Positions 34,801 through 47,300 of a stretch of 64,000 nt of DNA are shown here, piece by piece; the first letter of the stretch is position 1; each line of letters begins with the position of its first letter. The notes below the pieces were generated by a model. The model ran no database searches and was not told the origin of the DNA. It was given only the letters and a program-made list of their open reading frames with translations. This DNA comes from Ampelocalamus luodianensis (taxonomy: Eukaryota; Streptophyta; Magnoliopsida; Poales; Poaceae), in assembly GCA_036346255.1 (NCBI GenBank), contig CM070639.1, forward strand, positions 7,946,001 through 8,010,000. Reading direction: 5' to 3'. Position numbers and translations under genes: made by a program.

Positions 34801-36141
34801 AGCACTGGGTCACCGCAAGGGACCAAACTGGGCGAAAACAGCACAACCGCGTCATCAACATGGCTTTCTCATAGCCCAAGGATACTCCCGGAGCAAGGAA
34901 TTGGAAGGAGGAGGTGCTTACTGGAGATGGGAAGAAGGGGTGAAGTCCGCCGAAAAAGGGGAACTCCAATATCACCCGACACCCGAGGAGACAACCAAAA
35001 TTGAATGAGGTTTAAGGTTCCAAAGGGTTAAAGGAACCATCTGAGCAAGAAATGGAGCAAGGAGCCACTAGAACTAGGATGCCCACGGCTCTGTTGCGCC
35101 AACAATGGCGGATTCGGTGTCTTGGTGAATTGAGCTCAAGCAAGAAGAGAAGGTACACACTGGGTTGCGGAAAGGTGAAAGGAGGGCAAAGAAAGGGGAG
35201 CCGGGTGCATAAGTAGCAGAGGGGAGCACGGGGACCTCAACGGCTCTCTCTCTCTTTCTCACGGGCGAGGGCGACCTCGGGTGCTCTGAGCAACAGGAGT
35301 GGGTGAGAGGTCAGTGAGAGGCGACTTGGACATGGCCGCACGACGAGCATTTAATGCGCGGCAATAGTCGTTGGAGGCCCCACCGTGACGACTCGGCGGC
35401 CGCGGCGCCAGCGCGAGAGCGAGGAAGGAGGCGAGGAGAGCCGAGGAAGGAGACGCACGCACACCGCAAGATCCGATCCGACGGTTAAAACGCGAACGCG
35501 TCGACGCCTCGTGGTGAAACCAAGGCCACCCGATGGAGATCAAACGCACACGGCGAGCCACGACGATGCACTCCACCCAGCCAGTCGAGCTGCTAGTGGA
35601 CTCGGTCGAGACAAGTCGGCCGAGTCGGACTCTAGTCCGCTCGGTCGCATGAACAAGATACTTGACCGATTGGGTTTGATTTTTAGAGCTGAAACTTGGG
35701 GATTTATTTGAGGTATCAAATCAACTCCAAATTTTATGAAATTTTAACTGAGCTTCCTGGTCTTAGGTTAACCTTCCATAAAATTTCCAGGATTTTTGTG
35801 TACTAGAATTTTCCCAAGAAATTTCAGAAGGTTCAAACAGGGTTTGACCAAGGTTTGACTTGCCTCTAAAATATTTCAAATAATTTCCAAAAATTATGAA
35901 ATAATTCAGAGGTGTTACCAAGCAACCCTAGAACCCAGGAAAATTATTGCACAAGGGTTTGACACAAGATTTCACCCAGAAGGTTTTGACTTGAGATAAA
36001 TGAGGATTTTGATTTTTAAATTTCCCAAAATTCCTTTACAGGAATTTCAGAAAAGTTTCAAGAGTAAAAGGATGAAGGAAAAGTTTTAATTTACCCTCAT
36101 TTTATTACATTTGAAACACAAGCCAAAATGGGGATGTTACA
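31816..36141 (-). mobile_element. 4.3-kb solo LTR of a Ty3/gypsy element, inserted in CACTA
   Basis: On the minus strand it starts TGTAACATCCC (36141) and ends GGGGTCCTCACA (31816). It is flanked by GATTG at 31811-31815 and 36142-36146, a perfect 5-bp duplication. No internal region is present. It is related in sequence and layout to the LTRs at 38572 (plus) and 53818 (minus). For example, 33580-33800 corresponds in reverse complement to about 41600-41850. GC-rich open frames at 34.2-35.7 kb are LTR leader-type sequence and are not called as genes. Confidence 0.88.
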
Positions 36142-36894
36142 GATTGTATGAAATATGTCTTTCCATATCCTCTTCTAGTTATTATTTTTATACTGTCAGA
36201 CTTCCTGTTAGCACCATTTTCTTATATATGTGCATAATTGAAGATTTGATGCAATGATCAAGTTATAGACTGACACTGATCAAGGTGGAATAACTATTCC
36301 GTGCTTCCCTCACTTCATTATCCATATATCCAACGGACGAGCGCAGCGGAGCGCGCTTTGCCACCTAGTAATATTAACATTCTATGCCTTTATCTCCTAA
36401 TATGGATAGTTCCATTATTTGATTCCTATTTTGGTCTTAAGAGTACTACTTTTGTGTGTTTTTTTTATTTAGGTTGTAGGAGTATACTCAACTAAGGCTA
36501 TGTCTTGCATGGTTGTGCTGTGCTGTGGGATTTTCGTTGACATTCAAAACAGGAGGTTGTAAATTAGTTAATAGTTAATGCCATCTAAAAATATTACTCC
36601 TTCCAGTGACATGAACTTATCAGTCTTCTTTGACATTCAAAACTTGCTGAGTCTCTTATGAGTGCTTGAGAGCTCACTGAAAGTCGCATTGTACTAGTTT
36701 CTTTTAATTTTGGTTAGGTAGCTAGCTTGGTAGAGCATATTGCATCTTCTGCATTGAAGATATACTAGTATAAATTATAATGTCTATTCTCATCTCATGC
36801 ATGCATGCACTTAAACAAGGGAATTATACAACCATCATAAGTTTAAATTAGTGCAAATTCAAACTGCGGCCGCCACAAGTTTGTCCTATTATAT

Positions 36895-36917
36895 GCTCTC
36901 TCTCTCTCTCTCTCTCT
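36895..36917 (+). repeat. (CT)n microsatellite
   Basis: About eleven uninterrupted CT units inside the CACTA element. Confidence 0.9.
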
Positions 36918-37715
36918 ACACATGCATAAATATGCATACTTGATTAATTAAACTGGCAGTCTCTTGTTAATTATTAGAGCTAGAGCTAGCATAAGAGTAA
37001 ATATGATCATCCATTGAGAATTCTAGCTTGGATTATTTTTCTTGCACTTATGCTTATTACATAATAGTGGCAATGAACCCAAATTTTATAATGTTACTCA
37101 AGCTGTGATAGTAAAACCAGATGACCAAGAGCAAATTGCTCCTTATTTCTGGGAGTTTGGGAGCACATTTAGTGGCCATGATTTGTCATGCATGCACTTC
37201 CAATGGCCATGCATCTTCAGCTTCTTTTTCAATTTTCCTCTCGGTACAATAATTGGTTTAGTAACAATAAATGACATGCTGTTTTGAGTCTTTGTTCATT
37301 TATAATCAGCTTATAATTGTCATGGTGCTAATTAAATCATAGAAGCGCACTTTTACAGATCTAATTTGCATATGAGTTCTAGCTGTATGTTTAAAATTTG
37401 ATAAGGAGCATATGCTTCATGTGGTGGAAGATTAGTAATGTAAAATGTAGTTACTTTGTAAAGAAGTTACCCACGTGAATGAAATTTATATTATCCATAT
37501 CAGCCCATGCTATTTTGTTACTAAGCTAATCTGGTAATGCCTTTTCCATGAGCTGATTTGAAATCTGATAGGTTCATTTTCTTTACAATTACCTCAAGTC
37601 CTATTCATGGTTATTCATGTCTTGGCAATATCATTTTCTTTACAATTACTTGTTCATGGTTATTCATGTCCTGGCAATATGCACTGCATGATATAACTTT
37701 GTTAAAATTTCAGTG

Positions 37716-37885
37716 TGTGTTTATCCTAACAAGCTAAGATCATTTCAGTCAGATGTAGTTCCTGAACCTGTCAGTGTTGTTCCAGTCATTGAAAGGGAGA
37801 AGGAAGCTTTGGAAGAAAAAATATGAAGCTGGGGCTTGCTTTTGATGAACAAGATATCAACTACTATACCCACCTCTTCAGTGAA
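37716..37885 (+). pseudogene. Captured fragment of FGAM synthase (PurL-type) gene
   Basis: From TGT at 37716 the frame reads CVYPNKLRSFQSDVVPEPV, then VVPVIEREKEALEE. After a 1-nt frame slip it continues KLGLAFDEQDINYYTHLF. This matches, in order, the start of the conserved part of plant phosphoribosylformylglycinamidine synthase, an enzyme of de novo purine synthesis in plastids, where I recall the GLAFDEQD-x-YYT-x-LF motif. Similarity stops at about 37885, before the remainder of the roughly 1300-residue enzyme. An acceptor-like tttcag lies just upstream (37708-37713). The frame slip and truncation mean no enzyme is made. Its place inside a CACTA element indicates transduplication. Confidence 0.75.
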
Positions 37886-38571
37886 TGTAACATCCTGTTT
37901 TCCGAAGAAAATGGTTATATATGTAATGAAATTACTACTTGAACTGTTATATGCATCGAATTTGAACTCGAATGTTGGGGATGTCAGATCTATATATATA
38001 TTGTGAGCTTGGGAATTATGTCTATGTTGTTCAATCTATATATGTAATGATTTGTGGTTTTTTTTTCTTGCTGTGGAATTATGGCTTATTTGATTGCAAA
38101 ATCGGTGCAAAATTAAATGCAAAATCGGTGCAAAATTAAATTGGAGCATACCCTATTCGGGTAACTCCCGAGTGCCTTGTTTGACGCACACTCGAGAAAC
38201 AAATAAATATTCTCGAGTGTTCACACACGGAACTTTCGGGGCTCATCGGGAAAGATAGTTTCCCGAGTGTCAGTCTTCTTACTTTCCCGAGTGTCCTTGG
38301 TTGACATACACTTGGGAAAGTATTCCGTTACGGTGGTGAACCCGTTGTGTGAACTATTCTCCCGAGTGTTGTATGTTTCCCGAGTGTAAGTCTTAACACT
38401 CGGGAAAGTTATTTTTCCCGAGTGTAAATCTCGGGAACACTCGGGAAACCAGTTTTCTCCCAACGAAATTATCCCGAGTGTATTTTCCCGACGGCTGACC
38501 TTCGGGACTTAGTTTCCCAAGTGTTTTAGGGACTGTCCCGAGTGTTTCGGGCACTCGGGAAATAATAGGAT

Positions 38572-41500
38572 TGTAACATCCCAATTTTGGGCTTGTGTTT
38601 CAAATGTAAGAAAATGAGTAGAAATTAAAACTTTTTCTTACATCATGAATTTCCTTTGTGTACTGAACAAGTATTGTACCAAAGGTTATGGAAGTGCAAA
38701 GTCACAAGTCTTTTGATCCAAATCTTGTTCTTCCAAAAACAATCTTGTCAAATCCTATGATCATCCTCTGGATATATTTTTCCTAAGTCTCTGTGGTGGT
38801 ATGTGACCCCTCTGAAAAATTTCACAATTTTTAGAAATTGTTTGAATATTTTTAGAGGCAGTCAAACCTGTTTGACTCTCAGTCAAACATTAAAACAGAG
38901 CCTTGCAGAATTTTTGGAGATTTATTCGCAGCATAAAACTCTCTGAAAATTTTTCACAAGGTCAATGTCTCAGTCAGCAAGCTCCTGTAAAATTTCAGAA
39001 TTTTGGAGTTATTTTGCTACCCCAAATAAATCCTCAAAAGTCTCAGCTTAATTAAAACCTAAAAACCAAATTCACTATTCATTGGGTTCGAGTCGGACTC
39101 GAGTCCGAGCCACTTGACTCGGTTGAACCACCTAACTGCACCGAGCCACCCTTTCAAAACGCGCGTGCGATATCAGCCGTTGGATTCAGATCGCGTGGCC
39201 CACGTTCGTGTGAGCATTCGGACCCTCCGGTTACATTAACAAATTGGGACCGTTGGATCTCGATCCAACCGCCCGTATTCTGAGGGCAACCGATGTCCGG
39301 CGAACTCTTTAATCACACCGCCCATCTAAGATCCAACGGGCGTGGCTCGCCTTCTCTGCTCCTCTTCTTCCTCGGCTTCCGGGCGCGCGTTCATGGCGTA
39401 GAGAAAGAGAGAGCATGGGGGCTTGATGTGTCACCTCCACGTTGCTTTTGCCAACGTCTCTCGCAATGCATTTAATGCGCACTGTGCTTTCTCCTCCATG
39501 GTCACCGTGCTCACTTGCTCCCATCACTTCTTGGTCCTTGACCACGCCATGAACCGAGCTCACCATGGGCTCATGTTCTTGCTCAAACCCTAATTCCTTT
39601 CCTATAAATAGCCCTCTAGGTCCTCCCGGTGTTCCTTTACACCACGCTTTGCTCTTCTCTCGTGTTTGAGCTCAAGAACACATCTCACCCTCAAAACACC
39701 ATTGTTGGCCGTGGAGCTCCAATGGCGCCTTGGTGTCCAGTGGTTCATCTTCAACATTTCTTGCACCCTTTTGAACTCCTCAACCTCCTTTATATTTCCC
39801 TAACTTGGTTTTGGGTTGCATTCACAGAATCACTCAATTTTAAGTTTGGAGATTTTCGTTGATTTCACCCCTTTCTTCTCCAAATCCTGTAAGTGGTTCT
39901 TTTGCAATTATTTGCTTTTGGAGCCTCTTTGAGCTATAATGAAGTCGTGGCGATGATTTGTTCCACTCATTTTGCTCGTAACCTCACCTTCCACTTCATC
40001 TTCTTGGCTCAGGTGGACTTCATCGTGTTCAAGTCTTCCCGGCCATCTTTGGAGCTCCTCTCGCTTAAGGTAGCTCCTATATAGTCCCTAGAAGTCATGG
40101 CACTCGCTTCCTTGACCGCAGCGAGCATTTGCTATTTTCATGTTTTGCCGTGTCGGCCTTCATCTTTGTTTTCCGGCTCACGGCGTTCCTGCACTTCCAC
40201 CGCCGCGAGGTCACATCGCTGGTCCGCAACACTATTGCGAACCCATTTTGATAGTTTAGGCGCCGCCCACCGAGTCGCCGGCGACCACCAAAAAGCCACT
40301 CGGGTTTTGTCACCGAGAAGCTCCTGCTGCCGGATCATTAGGACACATTAATTACCAATCATTAGTATTAATTGTGTCTTAATCATTATTGTTGAGCCAC
40401 CACCGGTGGGCCCAATCTCCTTAAATCAATCTCTGTTTCACTCAGATCGTTCGACATCATTAATGCCTAATCATTGCTTAATTAAGTGAGTCGGCATTTA
40501 ATCGCCGTCGAATTAACCTGCAATCGGCGACTTGTGGGCCCGAGGGTTTAAAATCAAATCTCGCAATCATTAGAATCTATTTAATGTCAATCATTAGAAT
40601 CACTAATTCGGTCTTAACCGCTCGCTAGTCGCCGACTTGTGGGCCCAGCACCGCGGCGCGTGGGTTAAATCGTTGCGTGCGTGACTCGTAGTCACCGACA
40701 TGCGGTCCCACTCGTCGGTACCTCTTTTGAACTTCGATCTATAGCGCCGTCCATTTTGTGATCCGCGCCCAAATCTTGTATGCATTCGACCATCCGGTTC
40801 CCTCGTCGCCCCGGGCCGCCGATCTTGCGATCAATGGTCGGGATCGTGTGTGCACCGGACAATCCGGTTGTTGGTGCGTTCGGGCCGCCCATCCGCCGAC
40901 CGCGGCCGATTGGCCCAAGCAACCGCACCGTCCGGCTGCATACACTGTGTGAGCCGTTGGATCTTGATCCAACGGTGGGTTTCATTTGGGTTTGCGCGCG
41001 CTATTTATTTTCGCGGCGTAAGCCGTAGGATGTTAGATCAAGGGTTGTGGGGTTGTCCACGCCATTTCCTTTTATTGGATTGTTCTGTATTTGGTAAGCA
41101 ATTGTTTATCAACCAAAATGATCTAAAAACTTTAGAAACTCATAACTAATTCTAGATAAATCCTTTTACATGAAACCAAATGCAATAAATTTGTATTCCC
41201 TATAGTTTAATATAAAAATGCTTTTAGCTATGCTTCAGTAGTAGAAAATTCTGTAATCTTTAATAGTTGGTTTTCTCGCTATTTTTATATATTCGAATTG
41301 TATTAAAACTTGGAAAATGCATATCTTTTTCTCAGATATCTGCTAATTGAATGATTTTAACTTTGATAAATTTGTCATTAACTAAACTTTAATCTAAAAA
41401 TGGTGGAAGGTCTATATCAGCACTTAAAAATATGTTAGTAGATTTAACCTTATTAGTAGCAATTAAAAATTCATTTAATGAGGTAATAGACACCGTAATT

Positions 41501-42070
41501 CCTCAGAAATCCTAAAAATAGAAATTTGATGTTAGAAATCCTCATTATCATACTATAATGTGAAATAGGTTTTGCACATGTTTATATTTCTCGAAAGTGC
41601 ATTATGCTAGTTTTGCATCTTAGGAAAATCATAACTAAATCATTTTAACTCCAAATGACCTGAAATTTTATATAGGTTACCTCTATACCAGAGGTAGCTA
41701 CCATAAAATTTCAGCTTCAAAATCTTTCTAGAAAATATTTTGCTACATTGCTAATTATGGTCGAAAATGTGTTTTTAGGCAATATCTTTTGCACCACAAA
41801 TCCAAATTAGGTATTCCAGTTTCTATGACTAGGTATATTTGTATTCTACCTTGTGTATAAATTTCATCGATTTGGATAATTGTTGCTTGCTCATTGGTTT
41901 ATTTGTGGCTCGCCTTATTGGTTGTTCTTGGTTCTTTTGCCTCTTCGCTAGGATTCGACATTTCATGTAACCCCAGAACGATCCTCCGCAACATATTGAG
42001 CAACAAGCAAGAAGGCAAGCGCTTTGATCATGTTAATCCCAGATTTTAAGTATTTATGTTGATTACAAAT
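38572..42070 (+). mobile_element. 5' LTR, first part, of a plus-strand Ty3/gypsy element
   Basis: Starts TGTAACATCCC directly after the CACTA subterminal repeats; the 5 bases before it (AGGAT, 38567-38571) would be the target duplication. The LTR is interrupted at 42070 by another gypsy element and resumes at 51245, ending at 52745. The joined LTR would be about 5.0 kb. The outer element's second LTR lies beyond the window. Confidence 0.82.
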
Positions 42071-44249
42071 TGTAACACCCAGTTCGCCATGAGCCCGGAA
42101 TGCTACTAAACAACTCTAAAAACTCTAAAGAAGACAATTTAATAAAAATTTCTGGAACCTCCTTGTAAAGTTAATTACATGAAGGTTCCAACACACGTAA
42201 TAATCAAATATTAATTAAACTTCCATTCCAAATCATCAATGAATAATCGAAACATGCTAAGAAACCGCTATAACTAGAGAGGTATAACATTCCACTATTC
42301 CTCATTATTACATTTAATCCATAGCATAAGACAGATCATATTATTCAAAGATCAATAACTCTCTCAAGATCAATCATCCTTATTTAGTTCATGTGGTATG
42401 TGTGTGACTAGCGACCTAATTTCCCCATGCATGTCATTCTTGTCTCTGGTACCTAAACAACAATAAAGCAAGAGTGAGTCCATAGACTCAGCAAGTACAT
42501 TAAGAAACCATGGCAATAACACACATATAAAGGGAAATTAACATTAAAACATCTCATATGCAAATGCAATGCTCAAGGACTTTTATCTTTAACTTTACGT
42601 ACATTACACTGTATGTCGCAGTATGCGACCGCCGCCAAGATACCCATGCTCGGCGCGCACGCACAGGACCAATGCCCGCACTCCGCAAGTAACGGGGACC
42701 TCAAGCCCACACTCCACGAGTGAGGGATCTCGGCCCGCCACATTCATGACGGGATCTCCAAGGAAACATACTTGGGCACCACGTGACCAAGCCTCAACAT
42801 GATATCTTTATGCAAATGCTTATCATGTAATCATCATCAAATTACCCAAAATTCAACATCACTTAATCATAGTAAAGCATGAGCATCATTTGAACAATAA
42901 CCATACTTAAGCATTCATTAAGTATACCATCTTGCAATGCATCCATACAGAATTAACACACAATTTAGACAATCATTCAAAACAACAATGCACTTGCCTC
43001 AACCGTGCGAAGGTGGATGTCGGGAATGAGGTACTGCTCCCGGAGCCAAACCCACACTGACAACAATTGAGACAGGCTAAGGCTACCATAAGGGCCTAAT
43101 AACGAAATCATAAACACAACATGAGTACATGGTCCACTAAACGCAACCCCCAACGTTAAAGCTAGCTGTCAGATTTCCTTTCCAGAGAACAGCCCCTTCG
43201 AAAAATCATAACTAAATGTACAGAAATCCAAATGGAGTGATCTTGGACATTCTGAAAAGGTTATTGAATTCCCTTCTAAACCTAGTTGGTGAGGTTCTCT
43301 GATTCGGCCATTTCCTAGTCCTACCAATCTAAACAACAGAGTATCAATTTTCACGTCGGGTCTCTGACAGCAACATTGAAACTATCATAACTTTCTCTAC
43401 GTTCGTCCGAATTTCATGATCTTTAGTTTTCCTGAAAGCTAGAAGGATTATCTACAACTTTCGTTATACTGGGGTTCTCAGATTTCCACTTTAACCATCA
43501 CTTTTAATTGGTTTCCTACAATCTGCCTAAATACTGACAGAGCAGTGGAACAGCAGACTTAGAAAATCATAACTCTCTAACCGTTAATCAGATTTGAGTG
43601 AACTTGGCGGCCACTGAAAGCTAAGACAATAACCTACAACTCTCTAGGAGACCAAAACTCCAGATTCAACCTCTAACCACACGAAATTTACCCCAAGCCG
43701 CTGGACGAAAATTGCATTACAGCAGGCCGACTACCACCTAAACAAAGACTAACCAAAATCTCTCCCAAGACTAATTATCCTTCAAGAACAGCGTGTTACC
43801 CTTGACGACGCTGCCGGCTTAACCCGGATGGCGATCCTTCCTCTTCCTCTTCTCCCTTCTCTTCTCCTCCTTTCTTCCCTCCTTTCTTCCTCTATGGCCG
43901 GCTGCAAGGAGGGCTTCTTCTCCTCAAGGCCGGCAAAGAATGGAGGGAGGTTGGGGCGCAAGGGGAGGAACCAGGAGGTGGTGCGCAAGGGAGGTGGTGC
44001 GCAAGGGGAAGGAGAGGAGATGGGGGCGCGCCAAAGGGGAGTGGGGGCTCGGCTAGGGTTTGGGGAAAAGTGGTGCCTTCCCTTGGCGGCCACCTAAGGC
44101 CCGATGGGCGGAGCCCAAGCCCAGTTGGCGAAAACGTGCTTTCACCCTCGCTAGTTGCGAAAATCAACTCTTTCCTTTTGATCCTTTACTAATACCGAGA
44201 AGTCCTCCGAAACTCTTTCTCGAACCTCTCGAGCTTTTGGGACATTACA
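42071..44249 (-). repeat. LTR of the nested gypsy element (low-coordinate copy)
   Basis: 2179 bp, matching 49076-51239 nearly end to end. Contains a repeated-sequence-rich leader (43820-44100) with an open frame beginning MAILPLPLL that is not considered a gene. Confidence 0.9.
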
Positions 44250-44359
44250 TTCTACCCTTACACGCACTGCCCTCGAATTCTAACCCACCACGCCAAGGGA
44301 CTGATACGAAAAGACTTAAAGCACAACACGCACTGTAGAGAATAATTCGGATATTGCTC

Positions 44360-47300
44360 GCGCATGCGGCCTCCAACTCCTGTGTGGCTTCTTTCTGATC
44401 ACTGCGACCAAAGAACTTTAACATACTTCACGCTTTGTTTCTCAAAACCTTCTCTCGATTTCTCCAAGATCCGCACCGCTTTGACTCAAAGGTCAAATCT
44501 TGCTCTATGTGTAGAGGCTCTAGCGGTACATGATGCTCCTGATCTCGCAAATACTTCTCGGCATGGATACATGAAAAACATTGTGAACTCCACGCATAGA
44601 CTCGCAGTCTAAACGATAAGCCAACTTCCGATTCAAGCCAAGATCGTGAATGGTCCTATGTACCTTGGGCTAAGTTTCCTCTGCACCGAACCTCACCACA
44701 CCTTTAGTGGGGACACTTTCAAGAGCACCCGATCCCCACTTCAAATTCCAAGTCTCTTCTTCTCACGTCGCATAACTTTTCTGCGCTCGCTCTGAGCCAG
44801 CAATAGGTTCTGTCTCACCAGAGCCACTCGCTCTCTGCCTTTTGTACCCAATCCGACCCAAACGCCTTCTCCCACGGCTTCCCAAAAAAGTGGGGACTGC
44901 ACTACGCCCATACAAAACCTCGAACTGAGCGGCTTTTATGCTTGAATGATAGCCGTTGTTATAAGCAAATTCGCTAAGGGCAATTGATCCTCCCAGCCTA
45001 CCCTTCCAAGACAAAACACAAGTCCGCAACATGTCCTCCGTGGTCTGATAGTACGCTCCGCTCTCTCGTCTGCCTGTCTGTGGATGGAATGTTGTACTCA
45101 GACGGAGTTGTGTGCCCAAGGCACTCAGAAACTTTCCCAAAACTTGAGACAAACTTGGCATCTCTGCTGAAATGATGGTCTTTGGCACCCCATGTAATCT
45201 CACAATCTCCGCATATAGATGGGGGCCAAATCACTTGCCGAGTTAGTAGAGCGAATTGGTATAAAGTGTGCGATTTATCGAGACGATCCACTATCACCCA
45301 CATCGCATCCTTACCCTTGGTGACCGGGTAATGCAACTACAAAATCCATAGAAATATCGCCCCACGGCCATTGCGGAATCTCTAAAGGTTGCAACAACCT
45401 GCGCAGACGCTTATGTTCCGCCTTCACCGTTGACAAACACCACATGAGGCCACATAATTAGCTATGTCCACCTTCATCCTTTTCCACCGTAAATTTCGCT
45501 TTAGATCACGATACATCTTCGCTTCACCCGATGAACGATTATGGAGTACGATGTGCCTCTTTCGAATGTCATCCTGACTTTCGCTAGGCACGCAGCGCGC
45601 CTTAAACCGCAACGCACCACACCCATCCAAACCGAAATCTCCGCCTTGCCCAAATCCAACCGCCAACCCTTTGCAATAATTGATCTTCCTTGTGCCTCTC
45701 GCACCGCTCCGAATGGCCGACTCAAGATCACCAGAGCCAACACGTGCGCCCCCGTGATAGCAAAATGATATACCCATACGGTCAAAGTCAGAATGAGATA
45801 ATCCAATGAAGCGGGCGTTGCCTTGCGACTAAGAGCATCACCACCACATTTGCCTTTCAGATGGTATTGAATAGATAGATCATAATCCTTATTAGCTCCA
45901 CCACCACCGCTTCTTAAATTCAGATCTTTCGAGTGAAAATATACTTAAGACTCTTGTGATCTCAGAAACATCACAACCCTCACCATACAGATAATGCCTC
46001 CAAAGTTTCTGTGGCAAACACTACAAACCGCCAACTCTAAATCATGAGTTGGGTAATTTGCTCATGCTTCTTCAAACGCCTTGACGATAAGCTATCACCT
46101 TCCTTTCTGCATAAGGACACAACCCAACCCAATCCGAGACGCATCGTAGTACATCAGTAAATCGCTTCGTGCTCTGGAAGTGTAAGGATAGGGGCCACCG
46201 CCTTTTCCTTAAGGGTTTGGAAACTATGCTCACAGTCATCATCCCACCCGAACTTCACATCCTTCGTGAGTCCGGATAAGGGTTTAGCAATAATGGAGAA
46301 ATCCTGCACAAAACGCCGATAGTATCCTCGCCATGCCGAAAGCTTCTCACTTCTTTGACGTTGGTTGGCGTCTTCCATTCTACCATCAGAGAAATCTTAC
46401 TTGGGTCAACTGTGATTCCCTTATCATTGATGACATGCCCCAAATCCCACTGGACATCCAAAACTCGCACTTTTTCGCTTTGGCATAAAATTTATGCTCC
46501 CTAGTGTTTCCAACACAAGCCTCAGTGTCGCTCATGTTCACTTGCACTTTGAATATATCAAGATATCATCTATAAAGACTACCACAAAATCATCCGTATT
46601 CATGCAACATCCTGCTCATAGTCTCCATGAAAGCAAGAGGGGCGTTCGTTAGTCCAAAAGACATAACTTTAAATTCAAAATGCCCATACCTTGTAGAGAA
46701 TGCCGCCTTCTCAATATCCTCCTTTCTGACAGGATTTGATTATAACCTGATTGAAGGTCAATCTTTGAGAATACCTTGGCCCTCTCAACCGATCAAATAG
46801 ATCTTCTATACGAGGCAGAGGATACTTATTCTTGATGGTTAATCGGTTAAGAGCACGATAATCAATACACATGCGCCAACTACCATCTTTCTTCTTGGTA
46901 AATAGAACAGTGGCTCCCATGGAGACACACTGGGACGAATGAGATCCTTTGCTTTTAAATCATCCAATGCTTCTTTAGTTCCTCCCGAACGGACGGGCCA
47001 ACCGTAAGGGTCATAGAGATGTGCCTCGCGCTCGTACCAAATCAATTTCAACTCTACAGACGAGGTGGGGCATCCTCGTAGTTCTCATTGAAAACATCCA
47101 GAACTCCCGAACGACCAAAATTTCTTCTCGTCACATGATGAACTCGGCTTCTCCACTAGAGACATAAGAAACCCATTCTTCGCCGCACGGCCACCGGAAA
47201 AAGACTAGCCATCACAAAAGTGAGTGAGATGGAGCGCTACATTGAATACTATCTCCCGCCTGCACGGAGCTTGCAGGGTTATTGTCTTCCAAAACAGAAA

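Larger units (their letters stand above)
36142..38571 (+). mobile_element. CACTA element, continuation with dense subterminal repeats
   Basis: After the solo LTR the CACTA sequence resumes. At 38150-38570 the motif cccgagtgt and its inverse acactcggga occur many times in both orientations, the subterminal array expected near the second terminus. That terminus is missing because the plus-strand gypsy element inserts at 38572. Excluding the LTR, about 3.4 kb of CACTA is visible, with no transposase domain, so it is nonautonomous. It contains a captured gene fragment at 37716-37885 and a (CT)n tract at 36895-36917. Confidence 0.78.

Noticed and set aside
34139..35711. Arg-rich open frames on both strands
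   Set aside because: They lie in the GC-rich leader part of the 4.3-kb solo LTR and overlap antiparallel, as expected of GC-rich non-coding DNA.
37042..37287. 81-codon open frame in the CACTA element
   Set aside because: It does not start with ATG in a good context and matched no family I know. It may be captured sequence, but I cannot name a source.
43782..44100. Pro/Arg-rich frames in the LTR, repeated at 50762-51106
   Set aside because: They occur in both LTR copies and differ by frameshifts, so they are LTR leader sequence, not a host gene.
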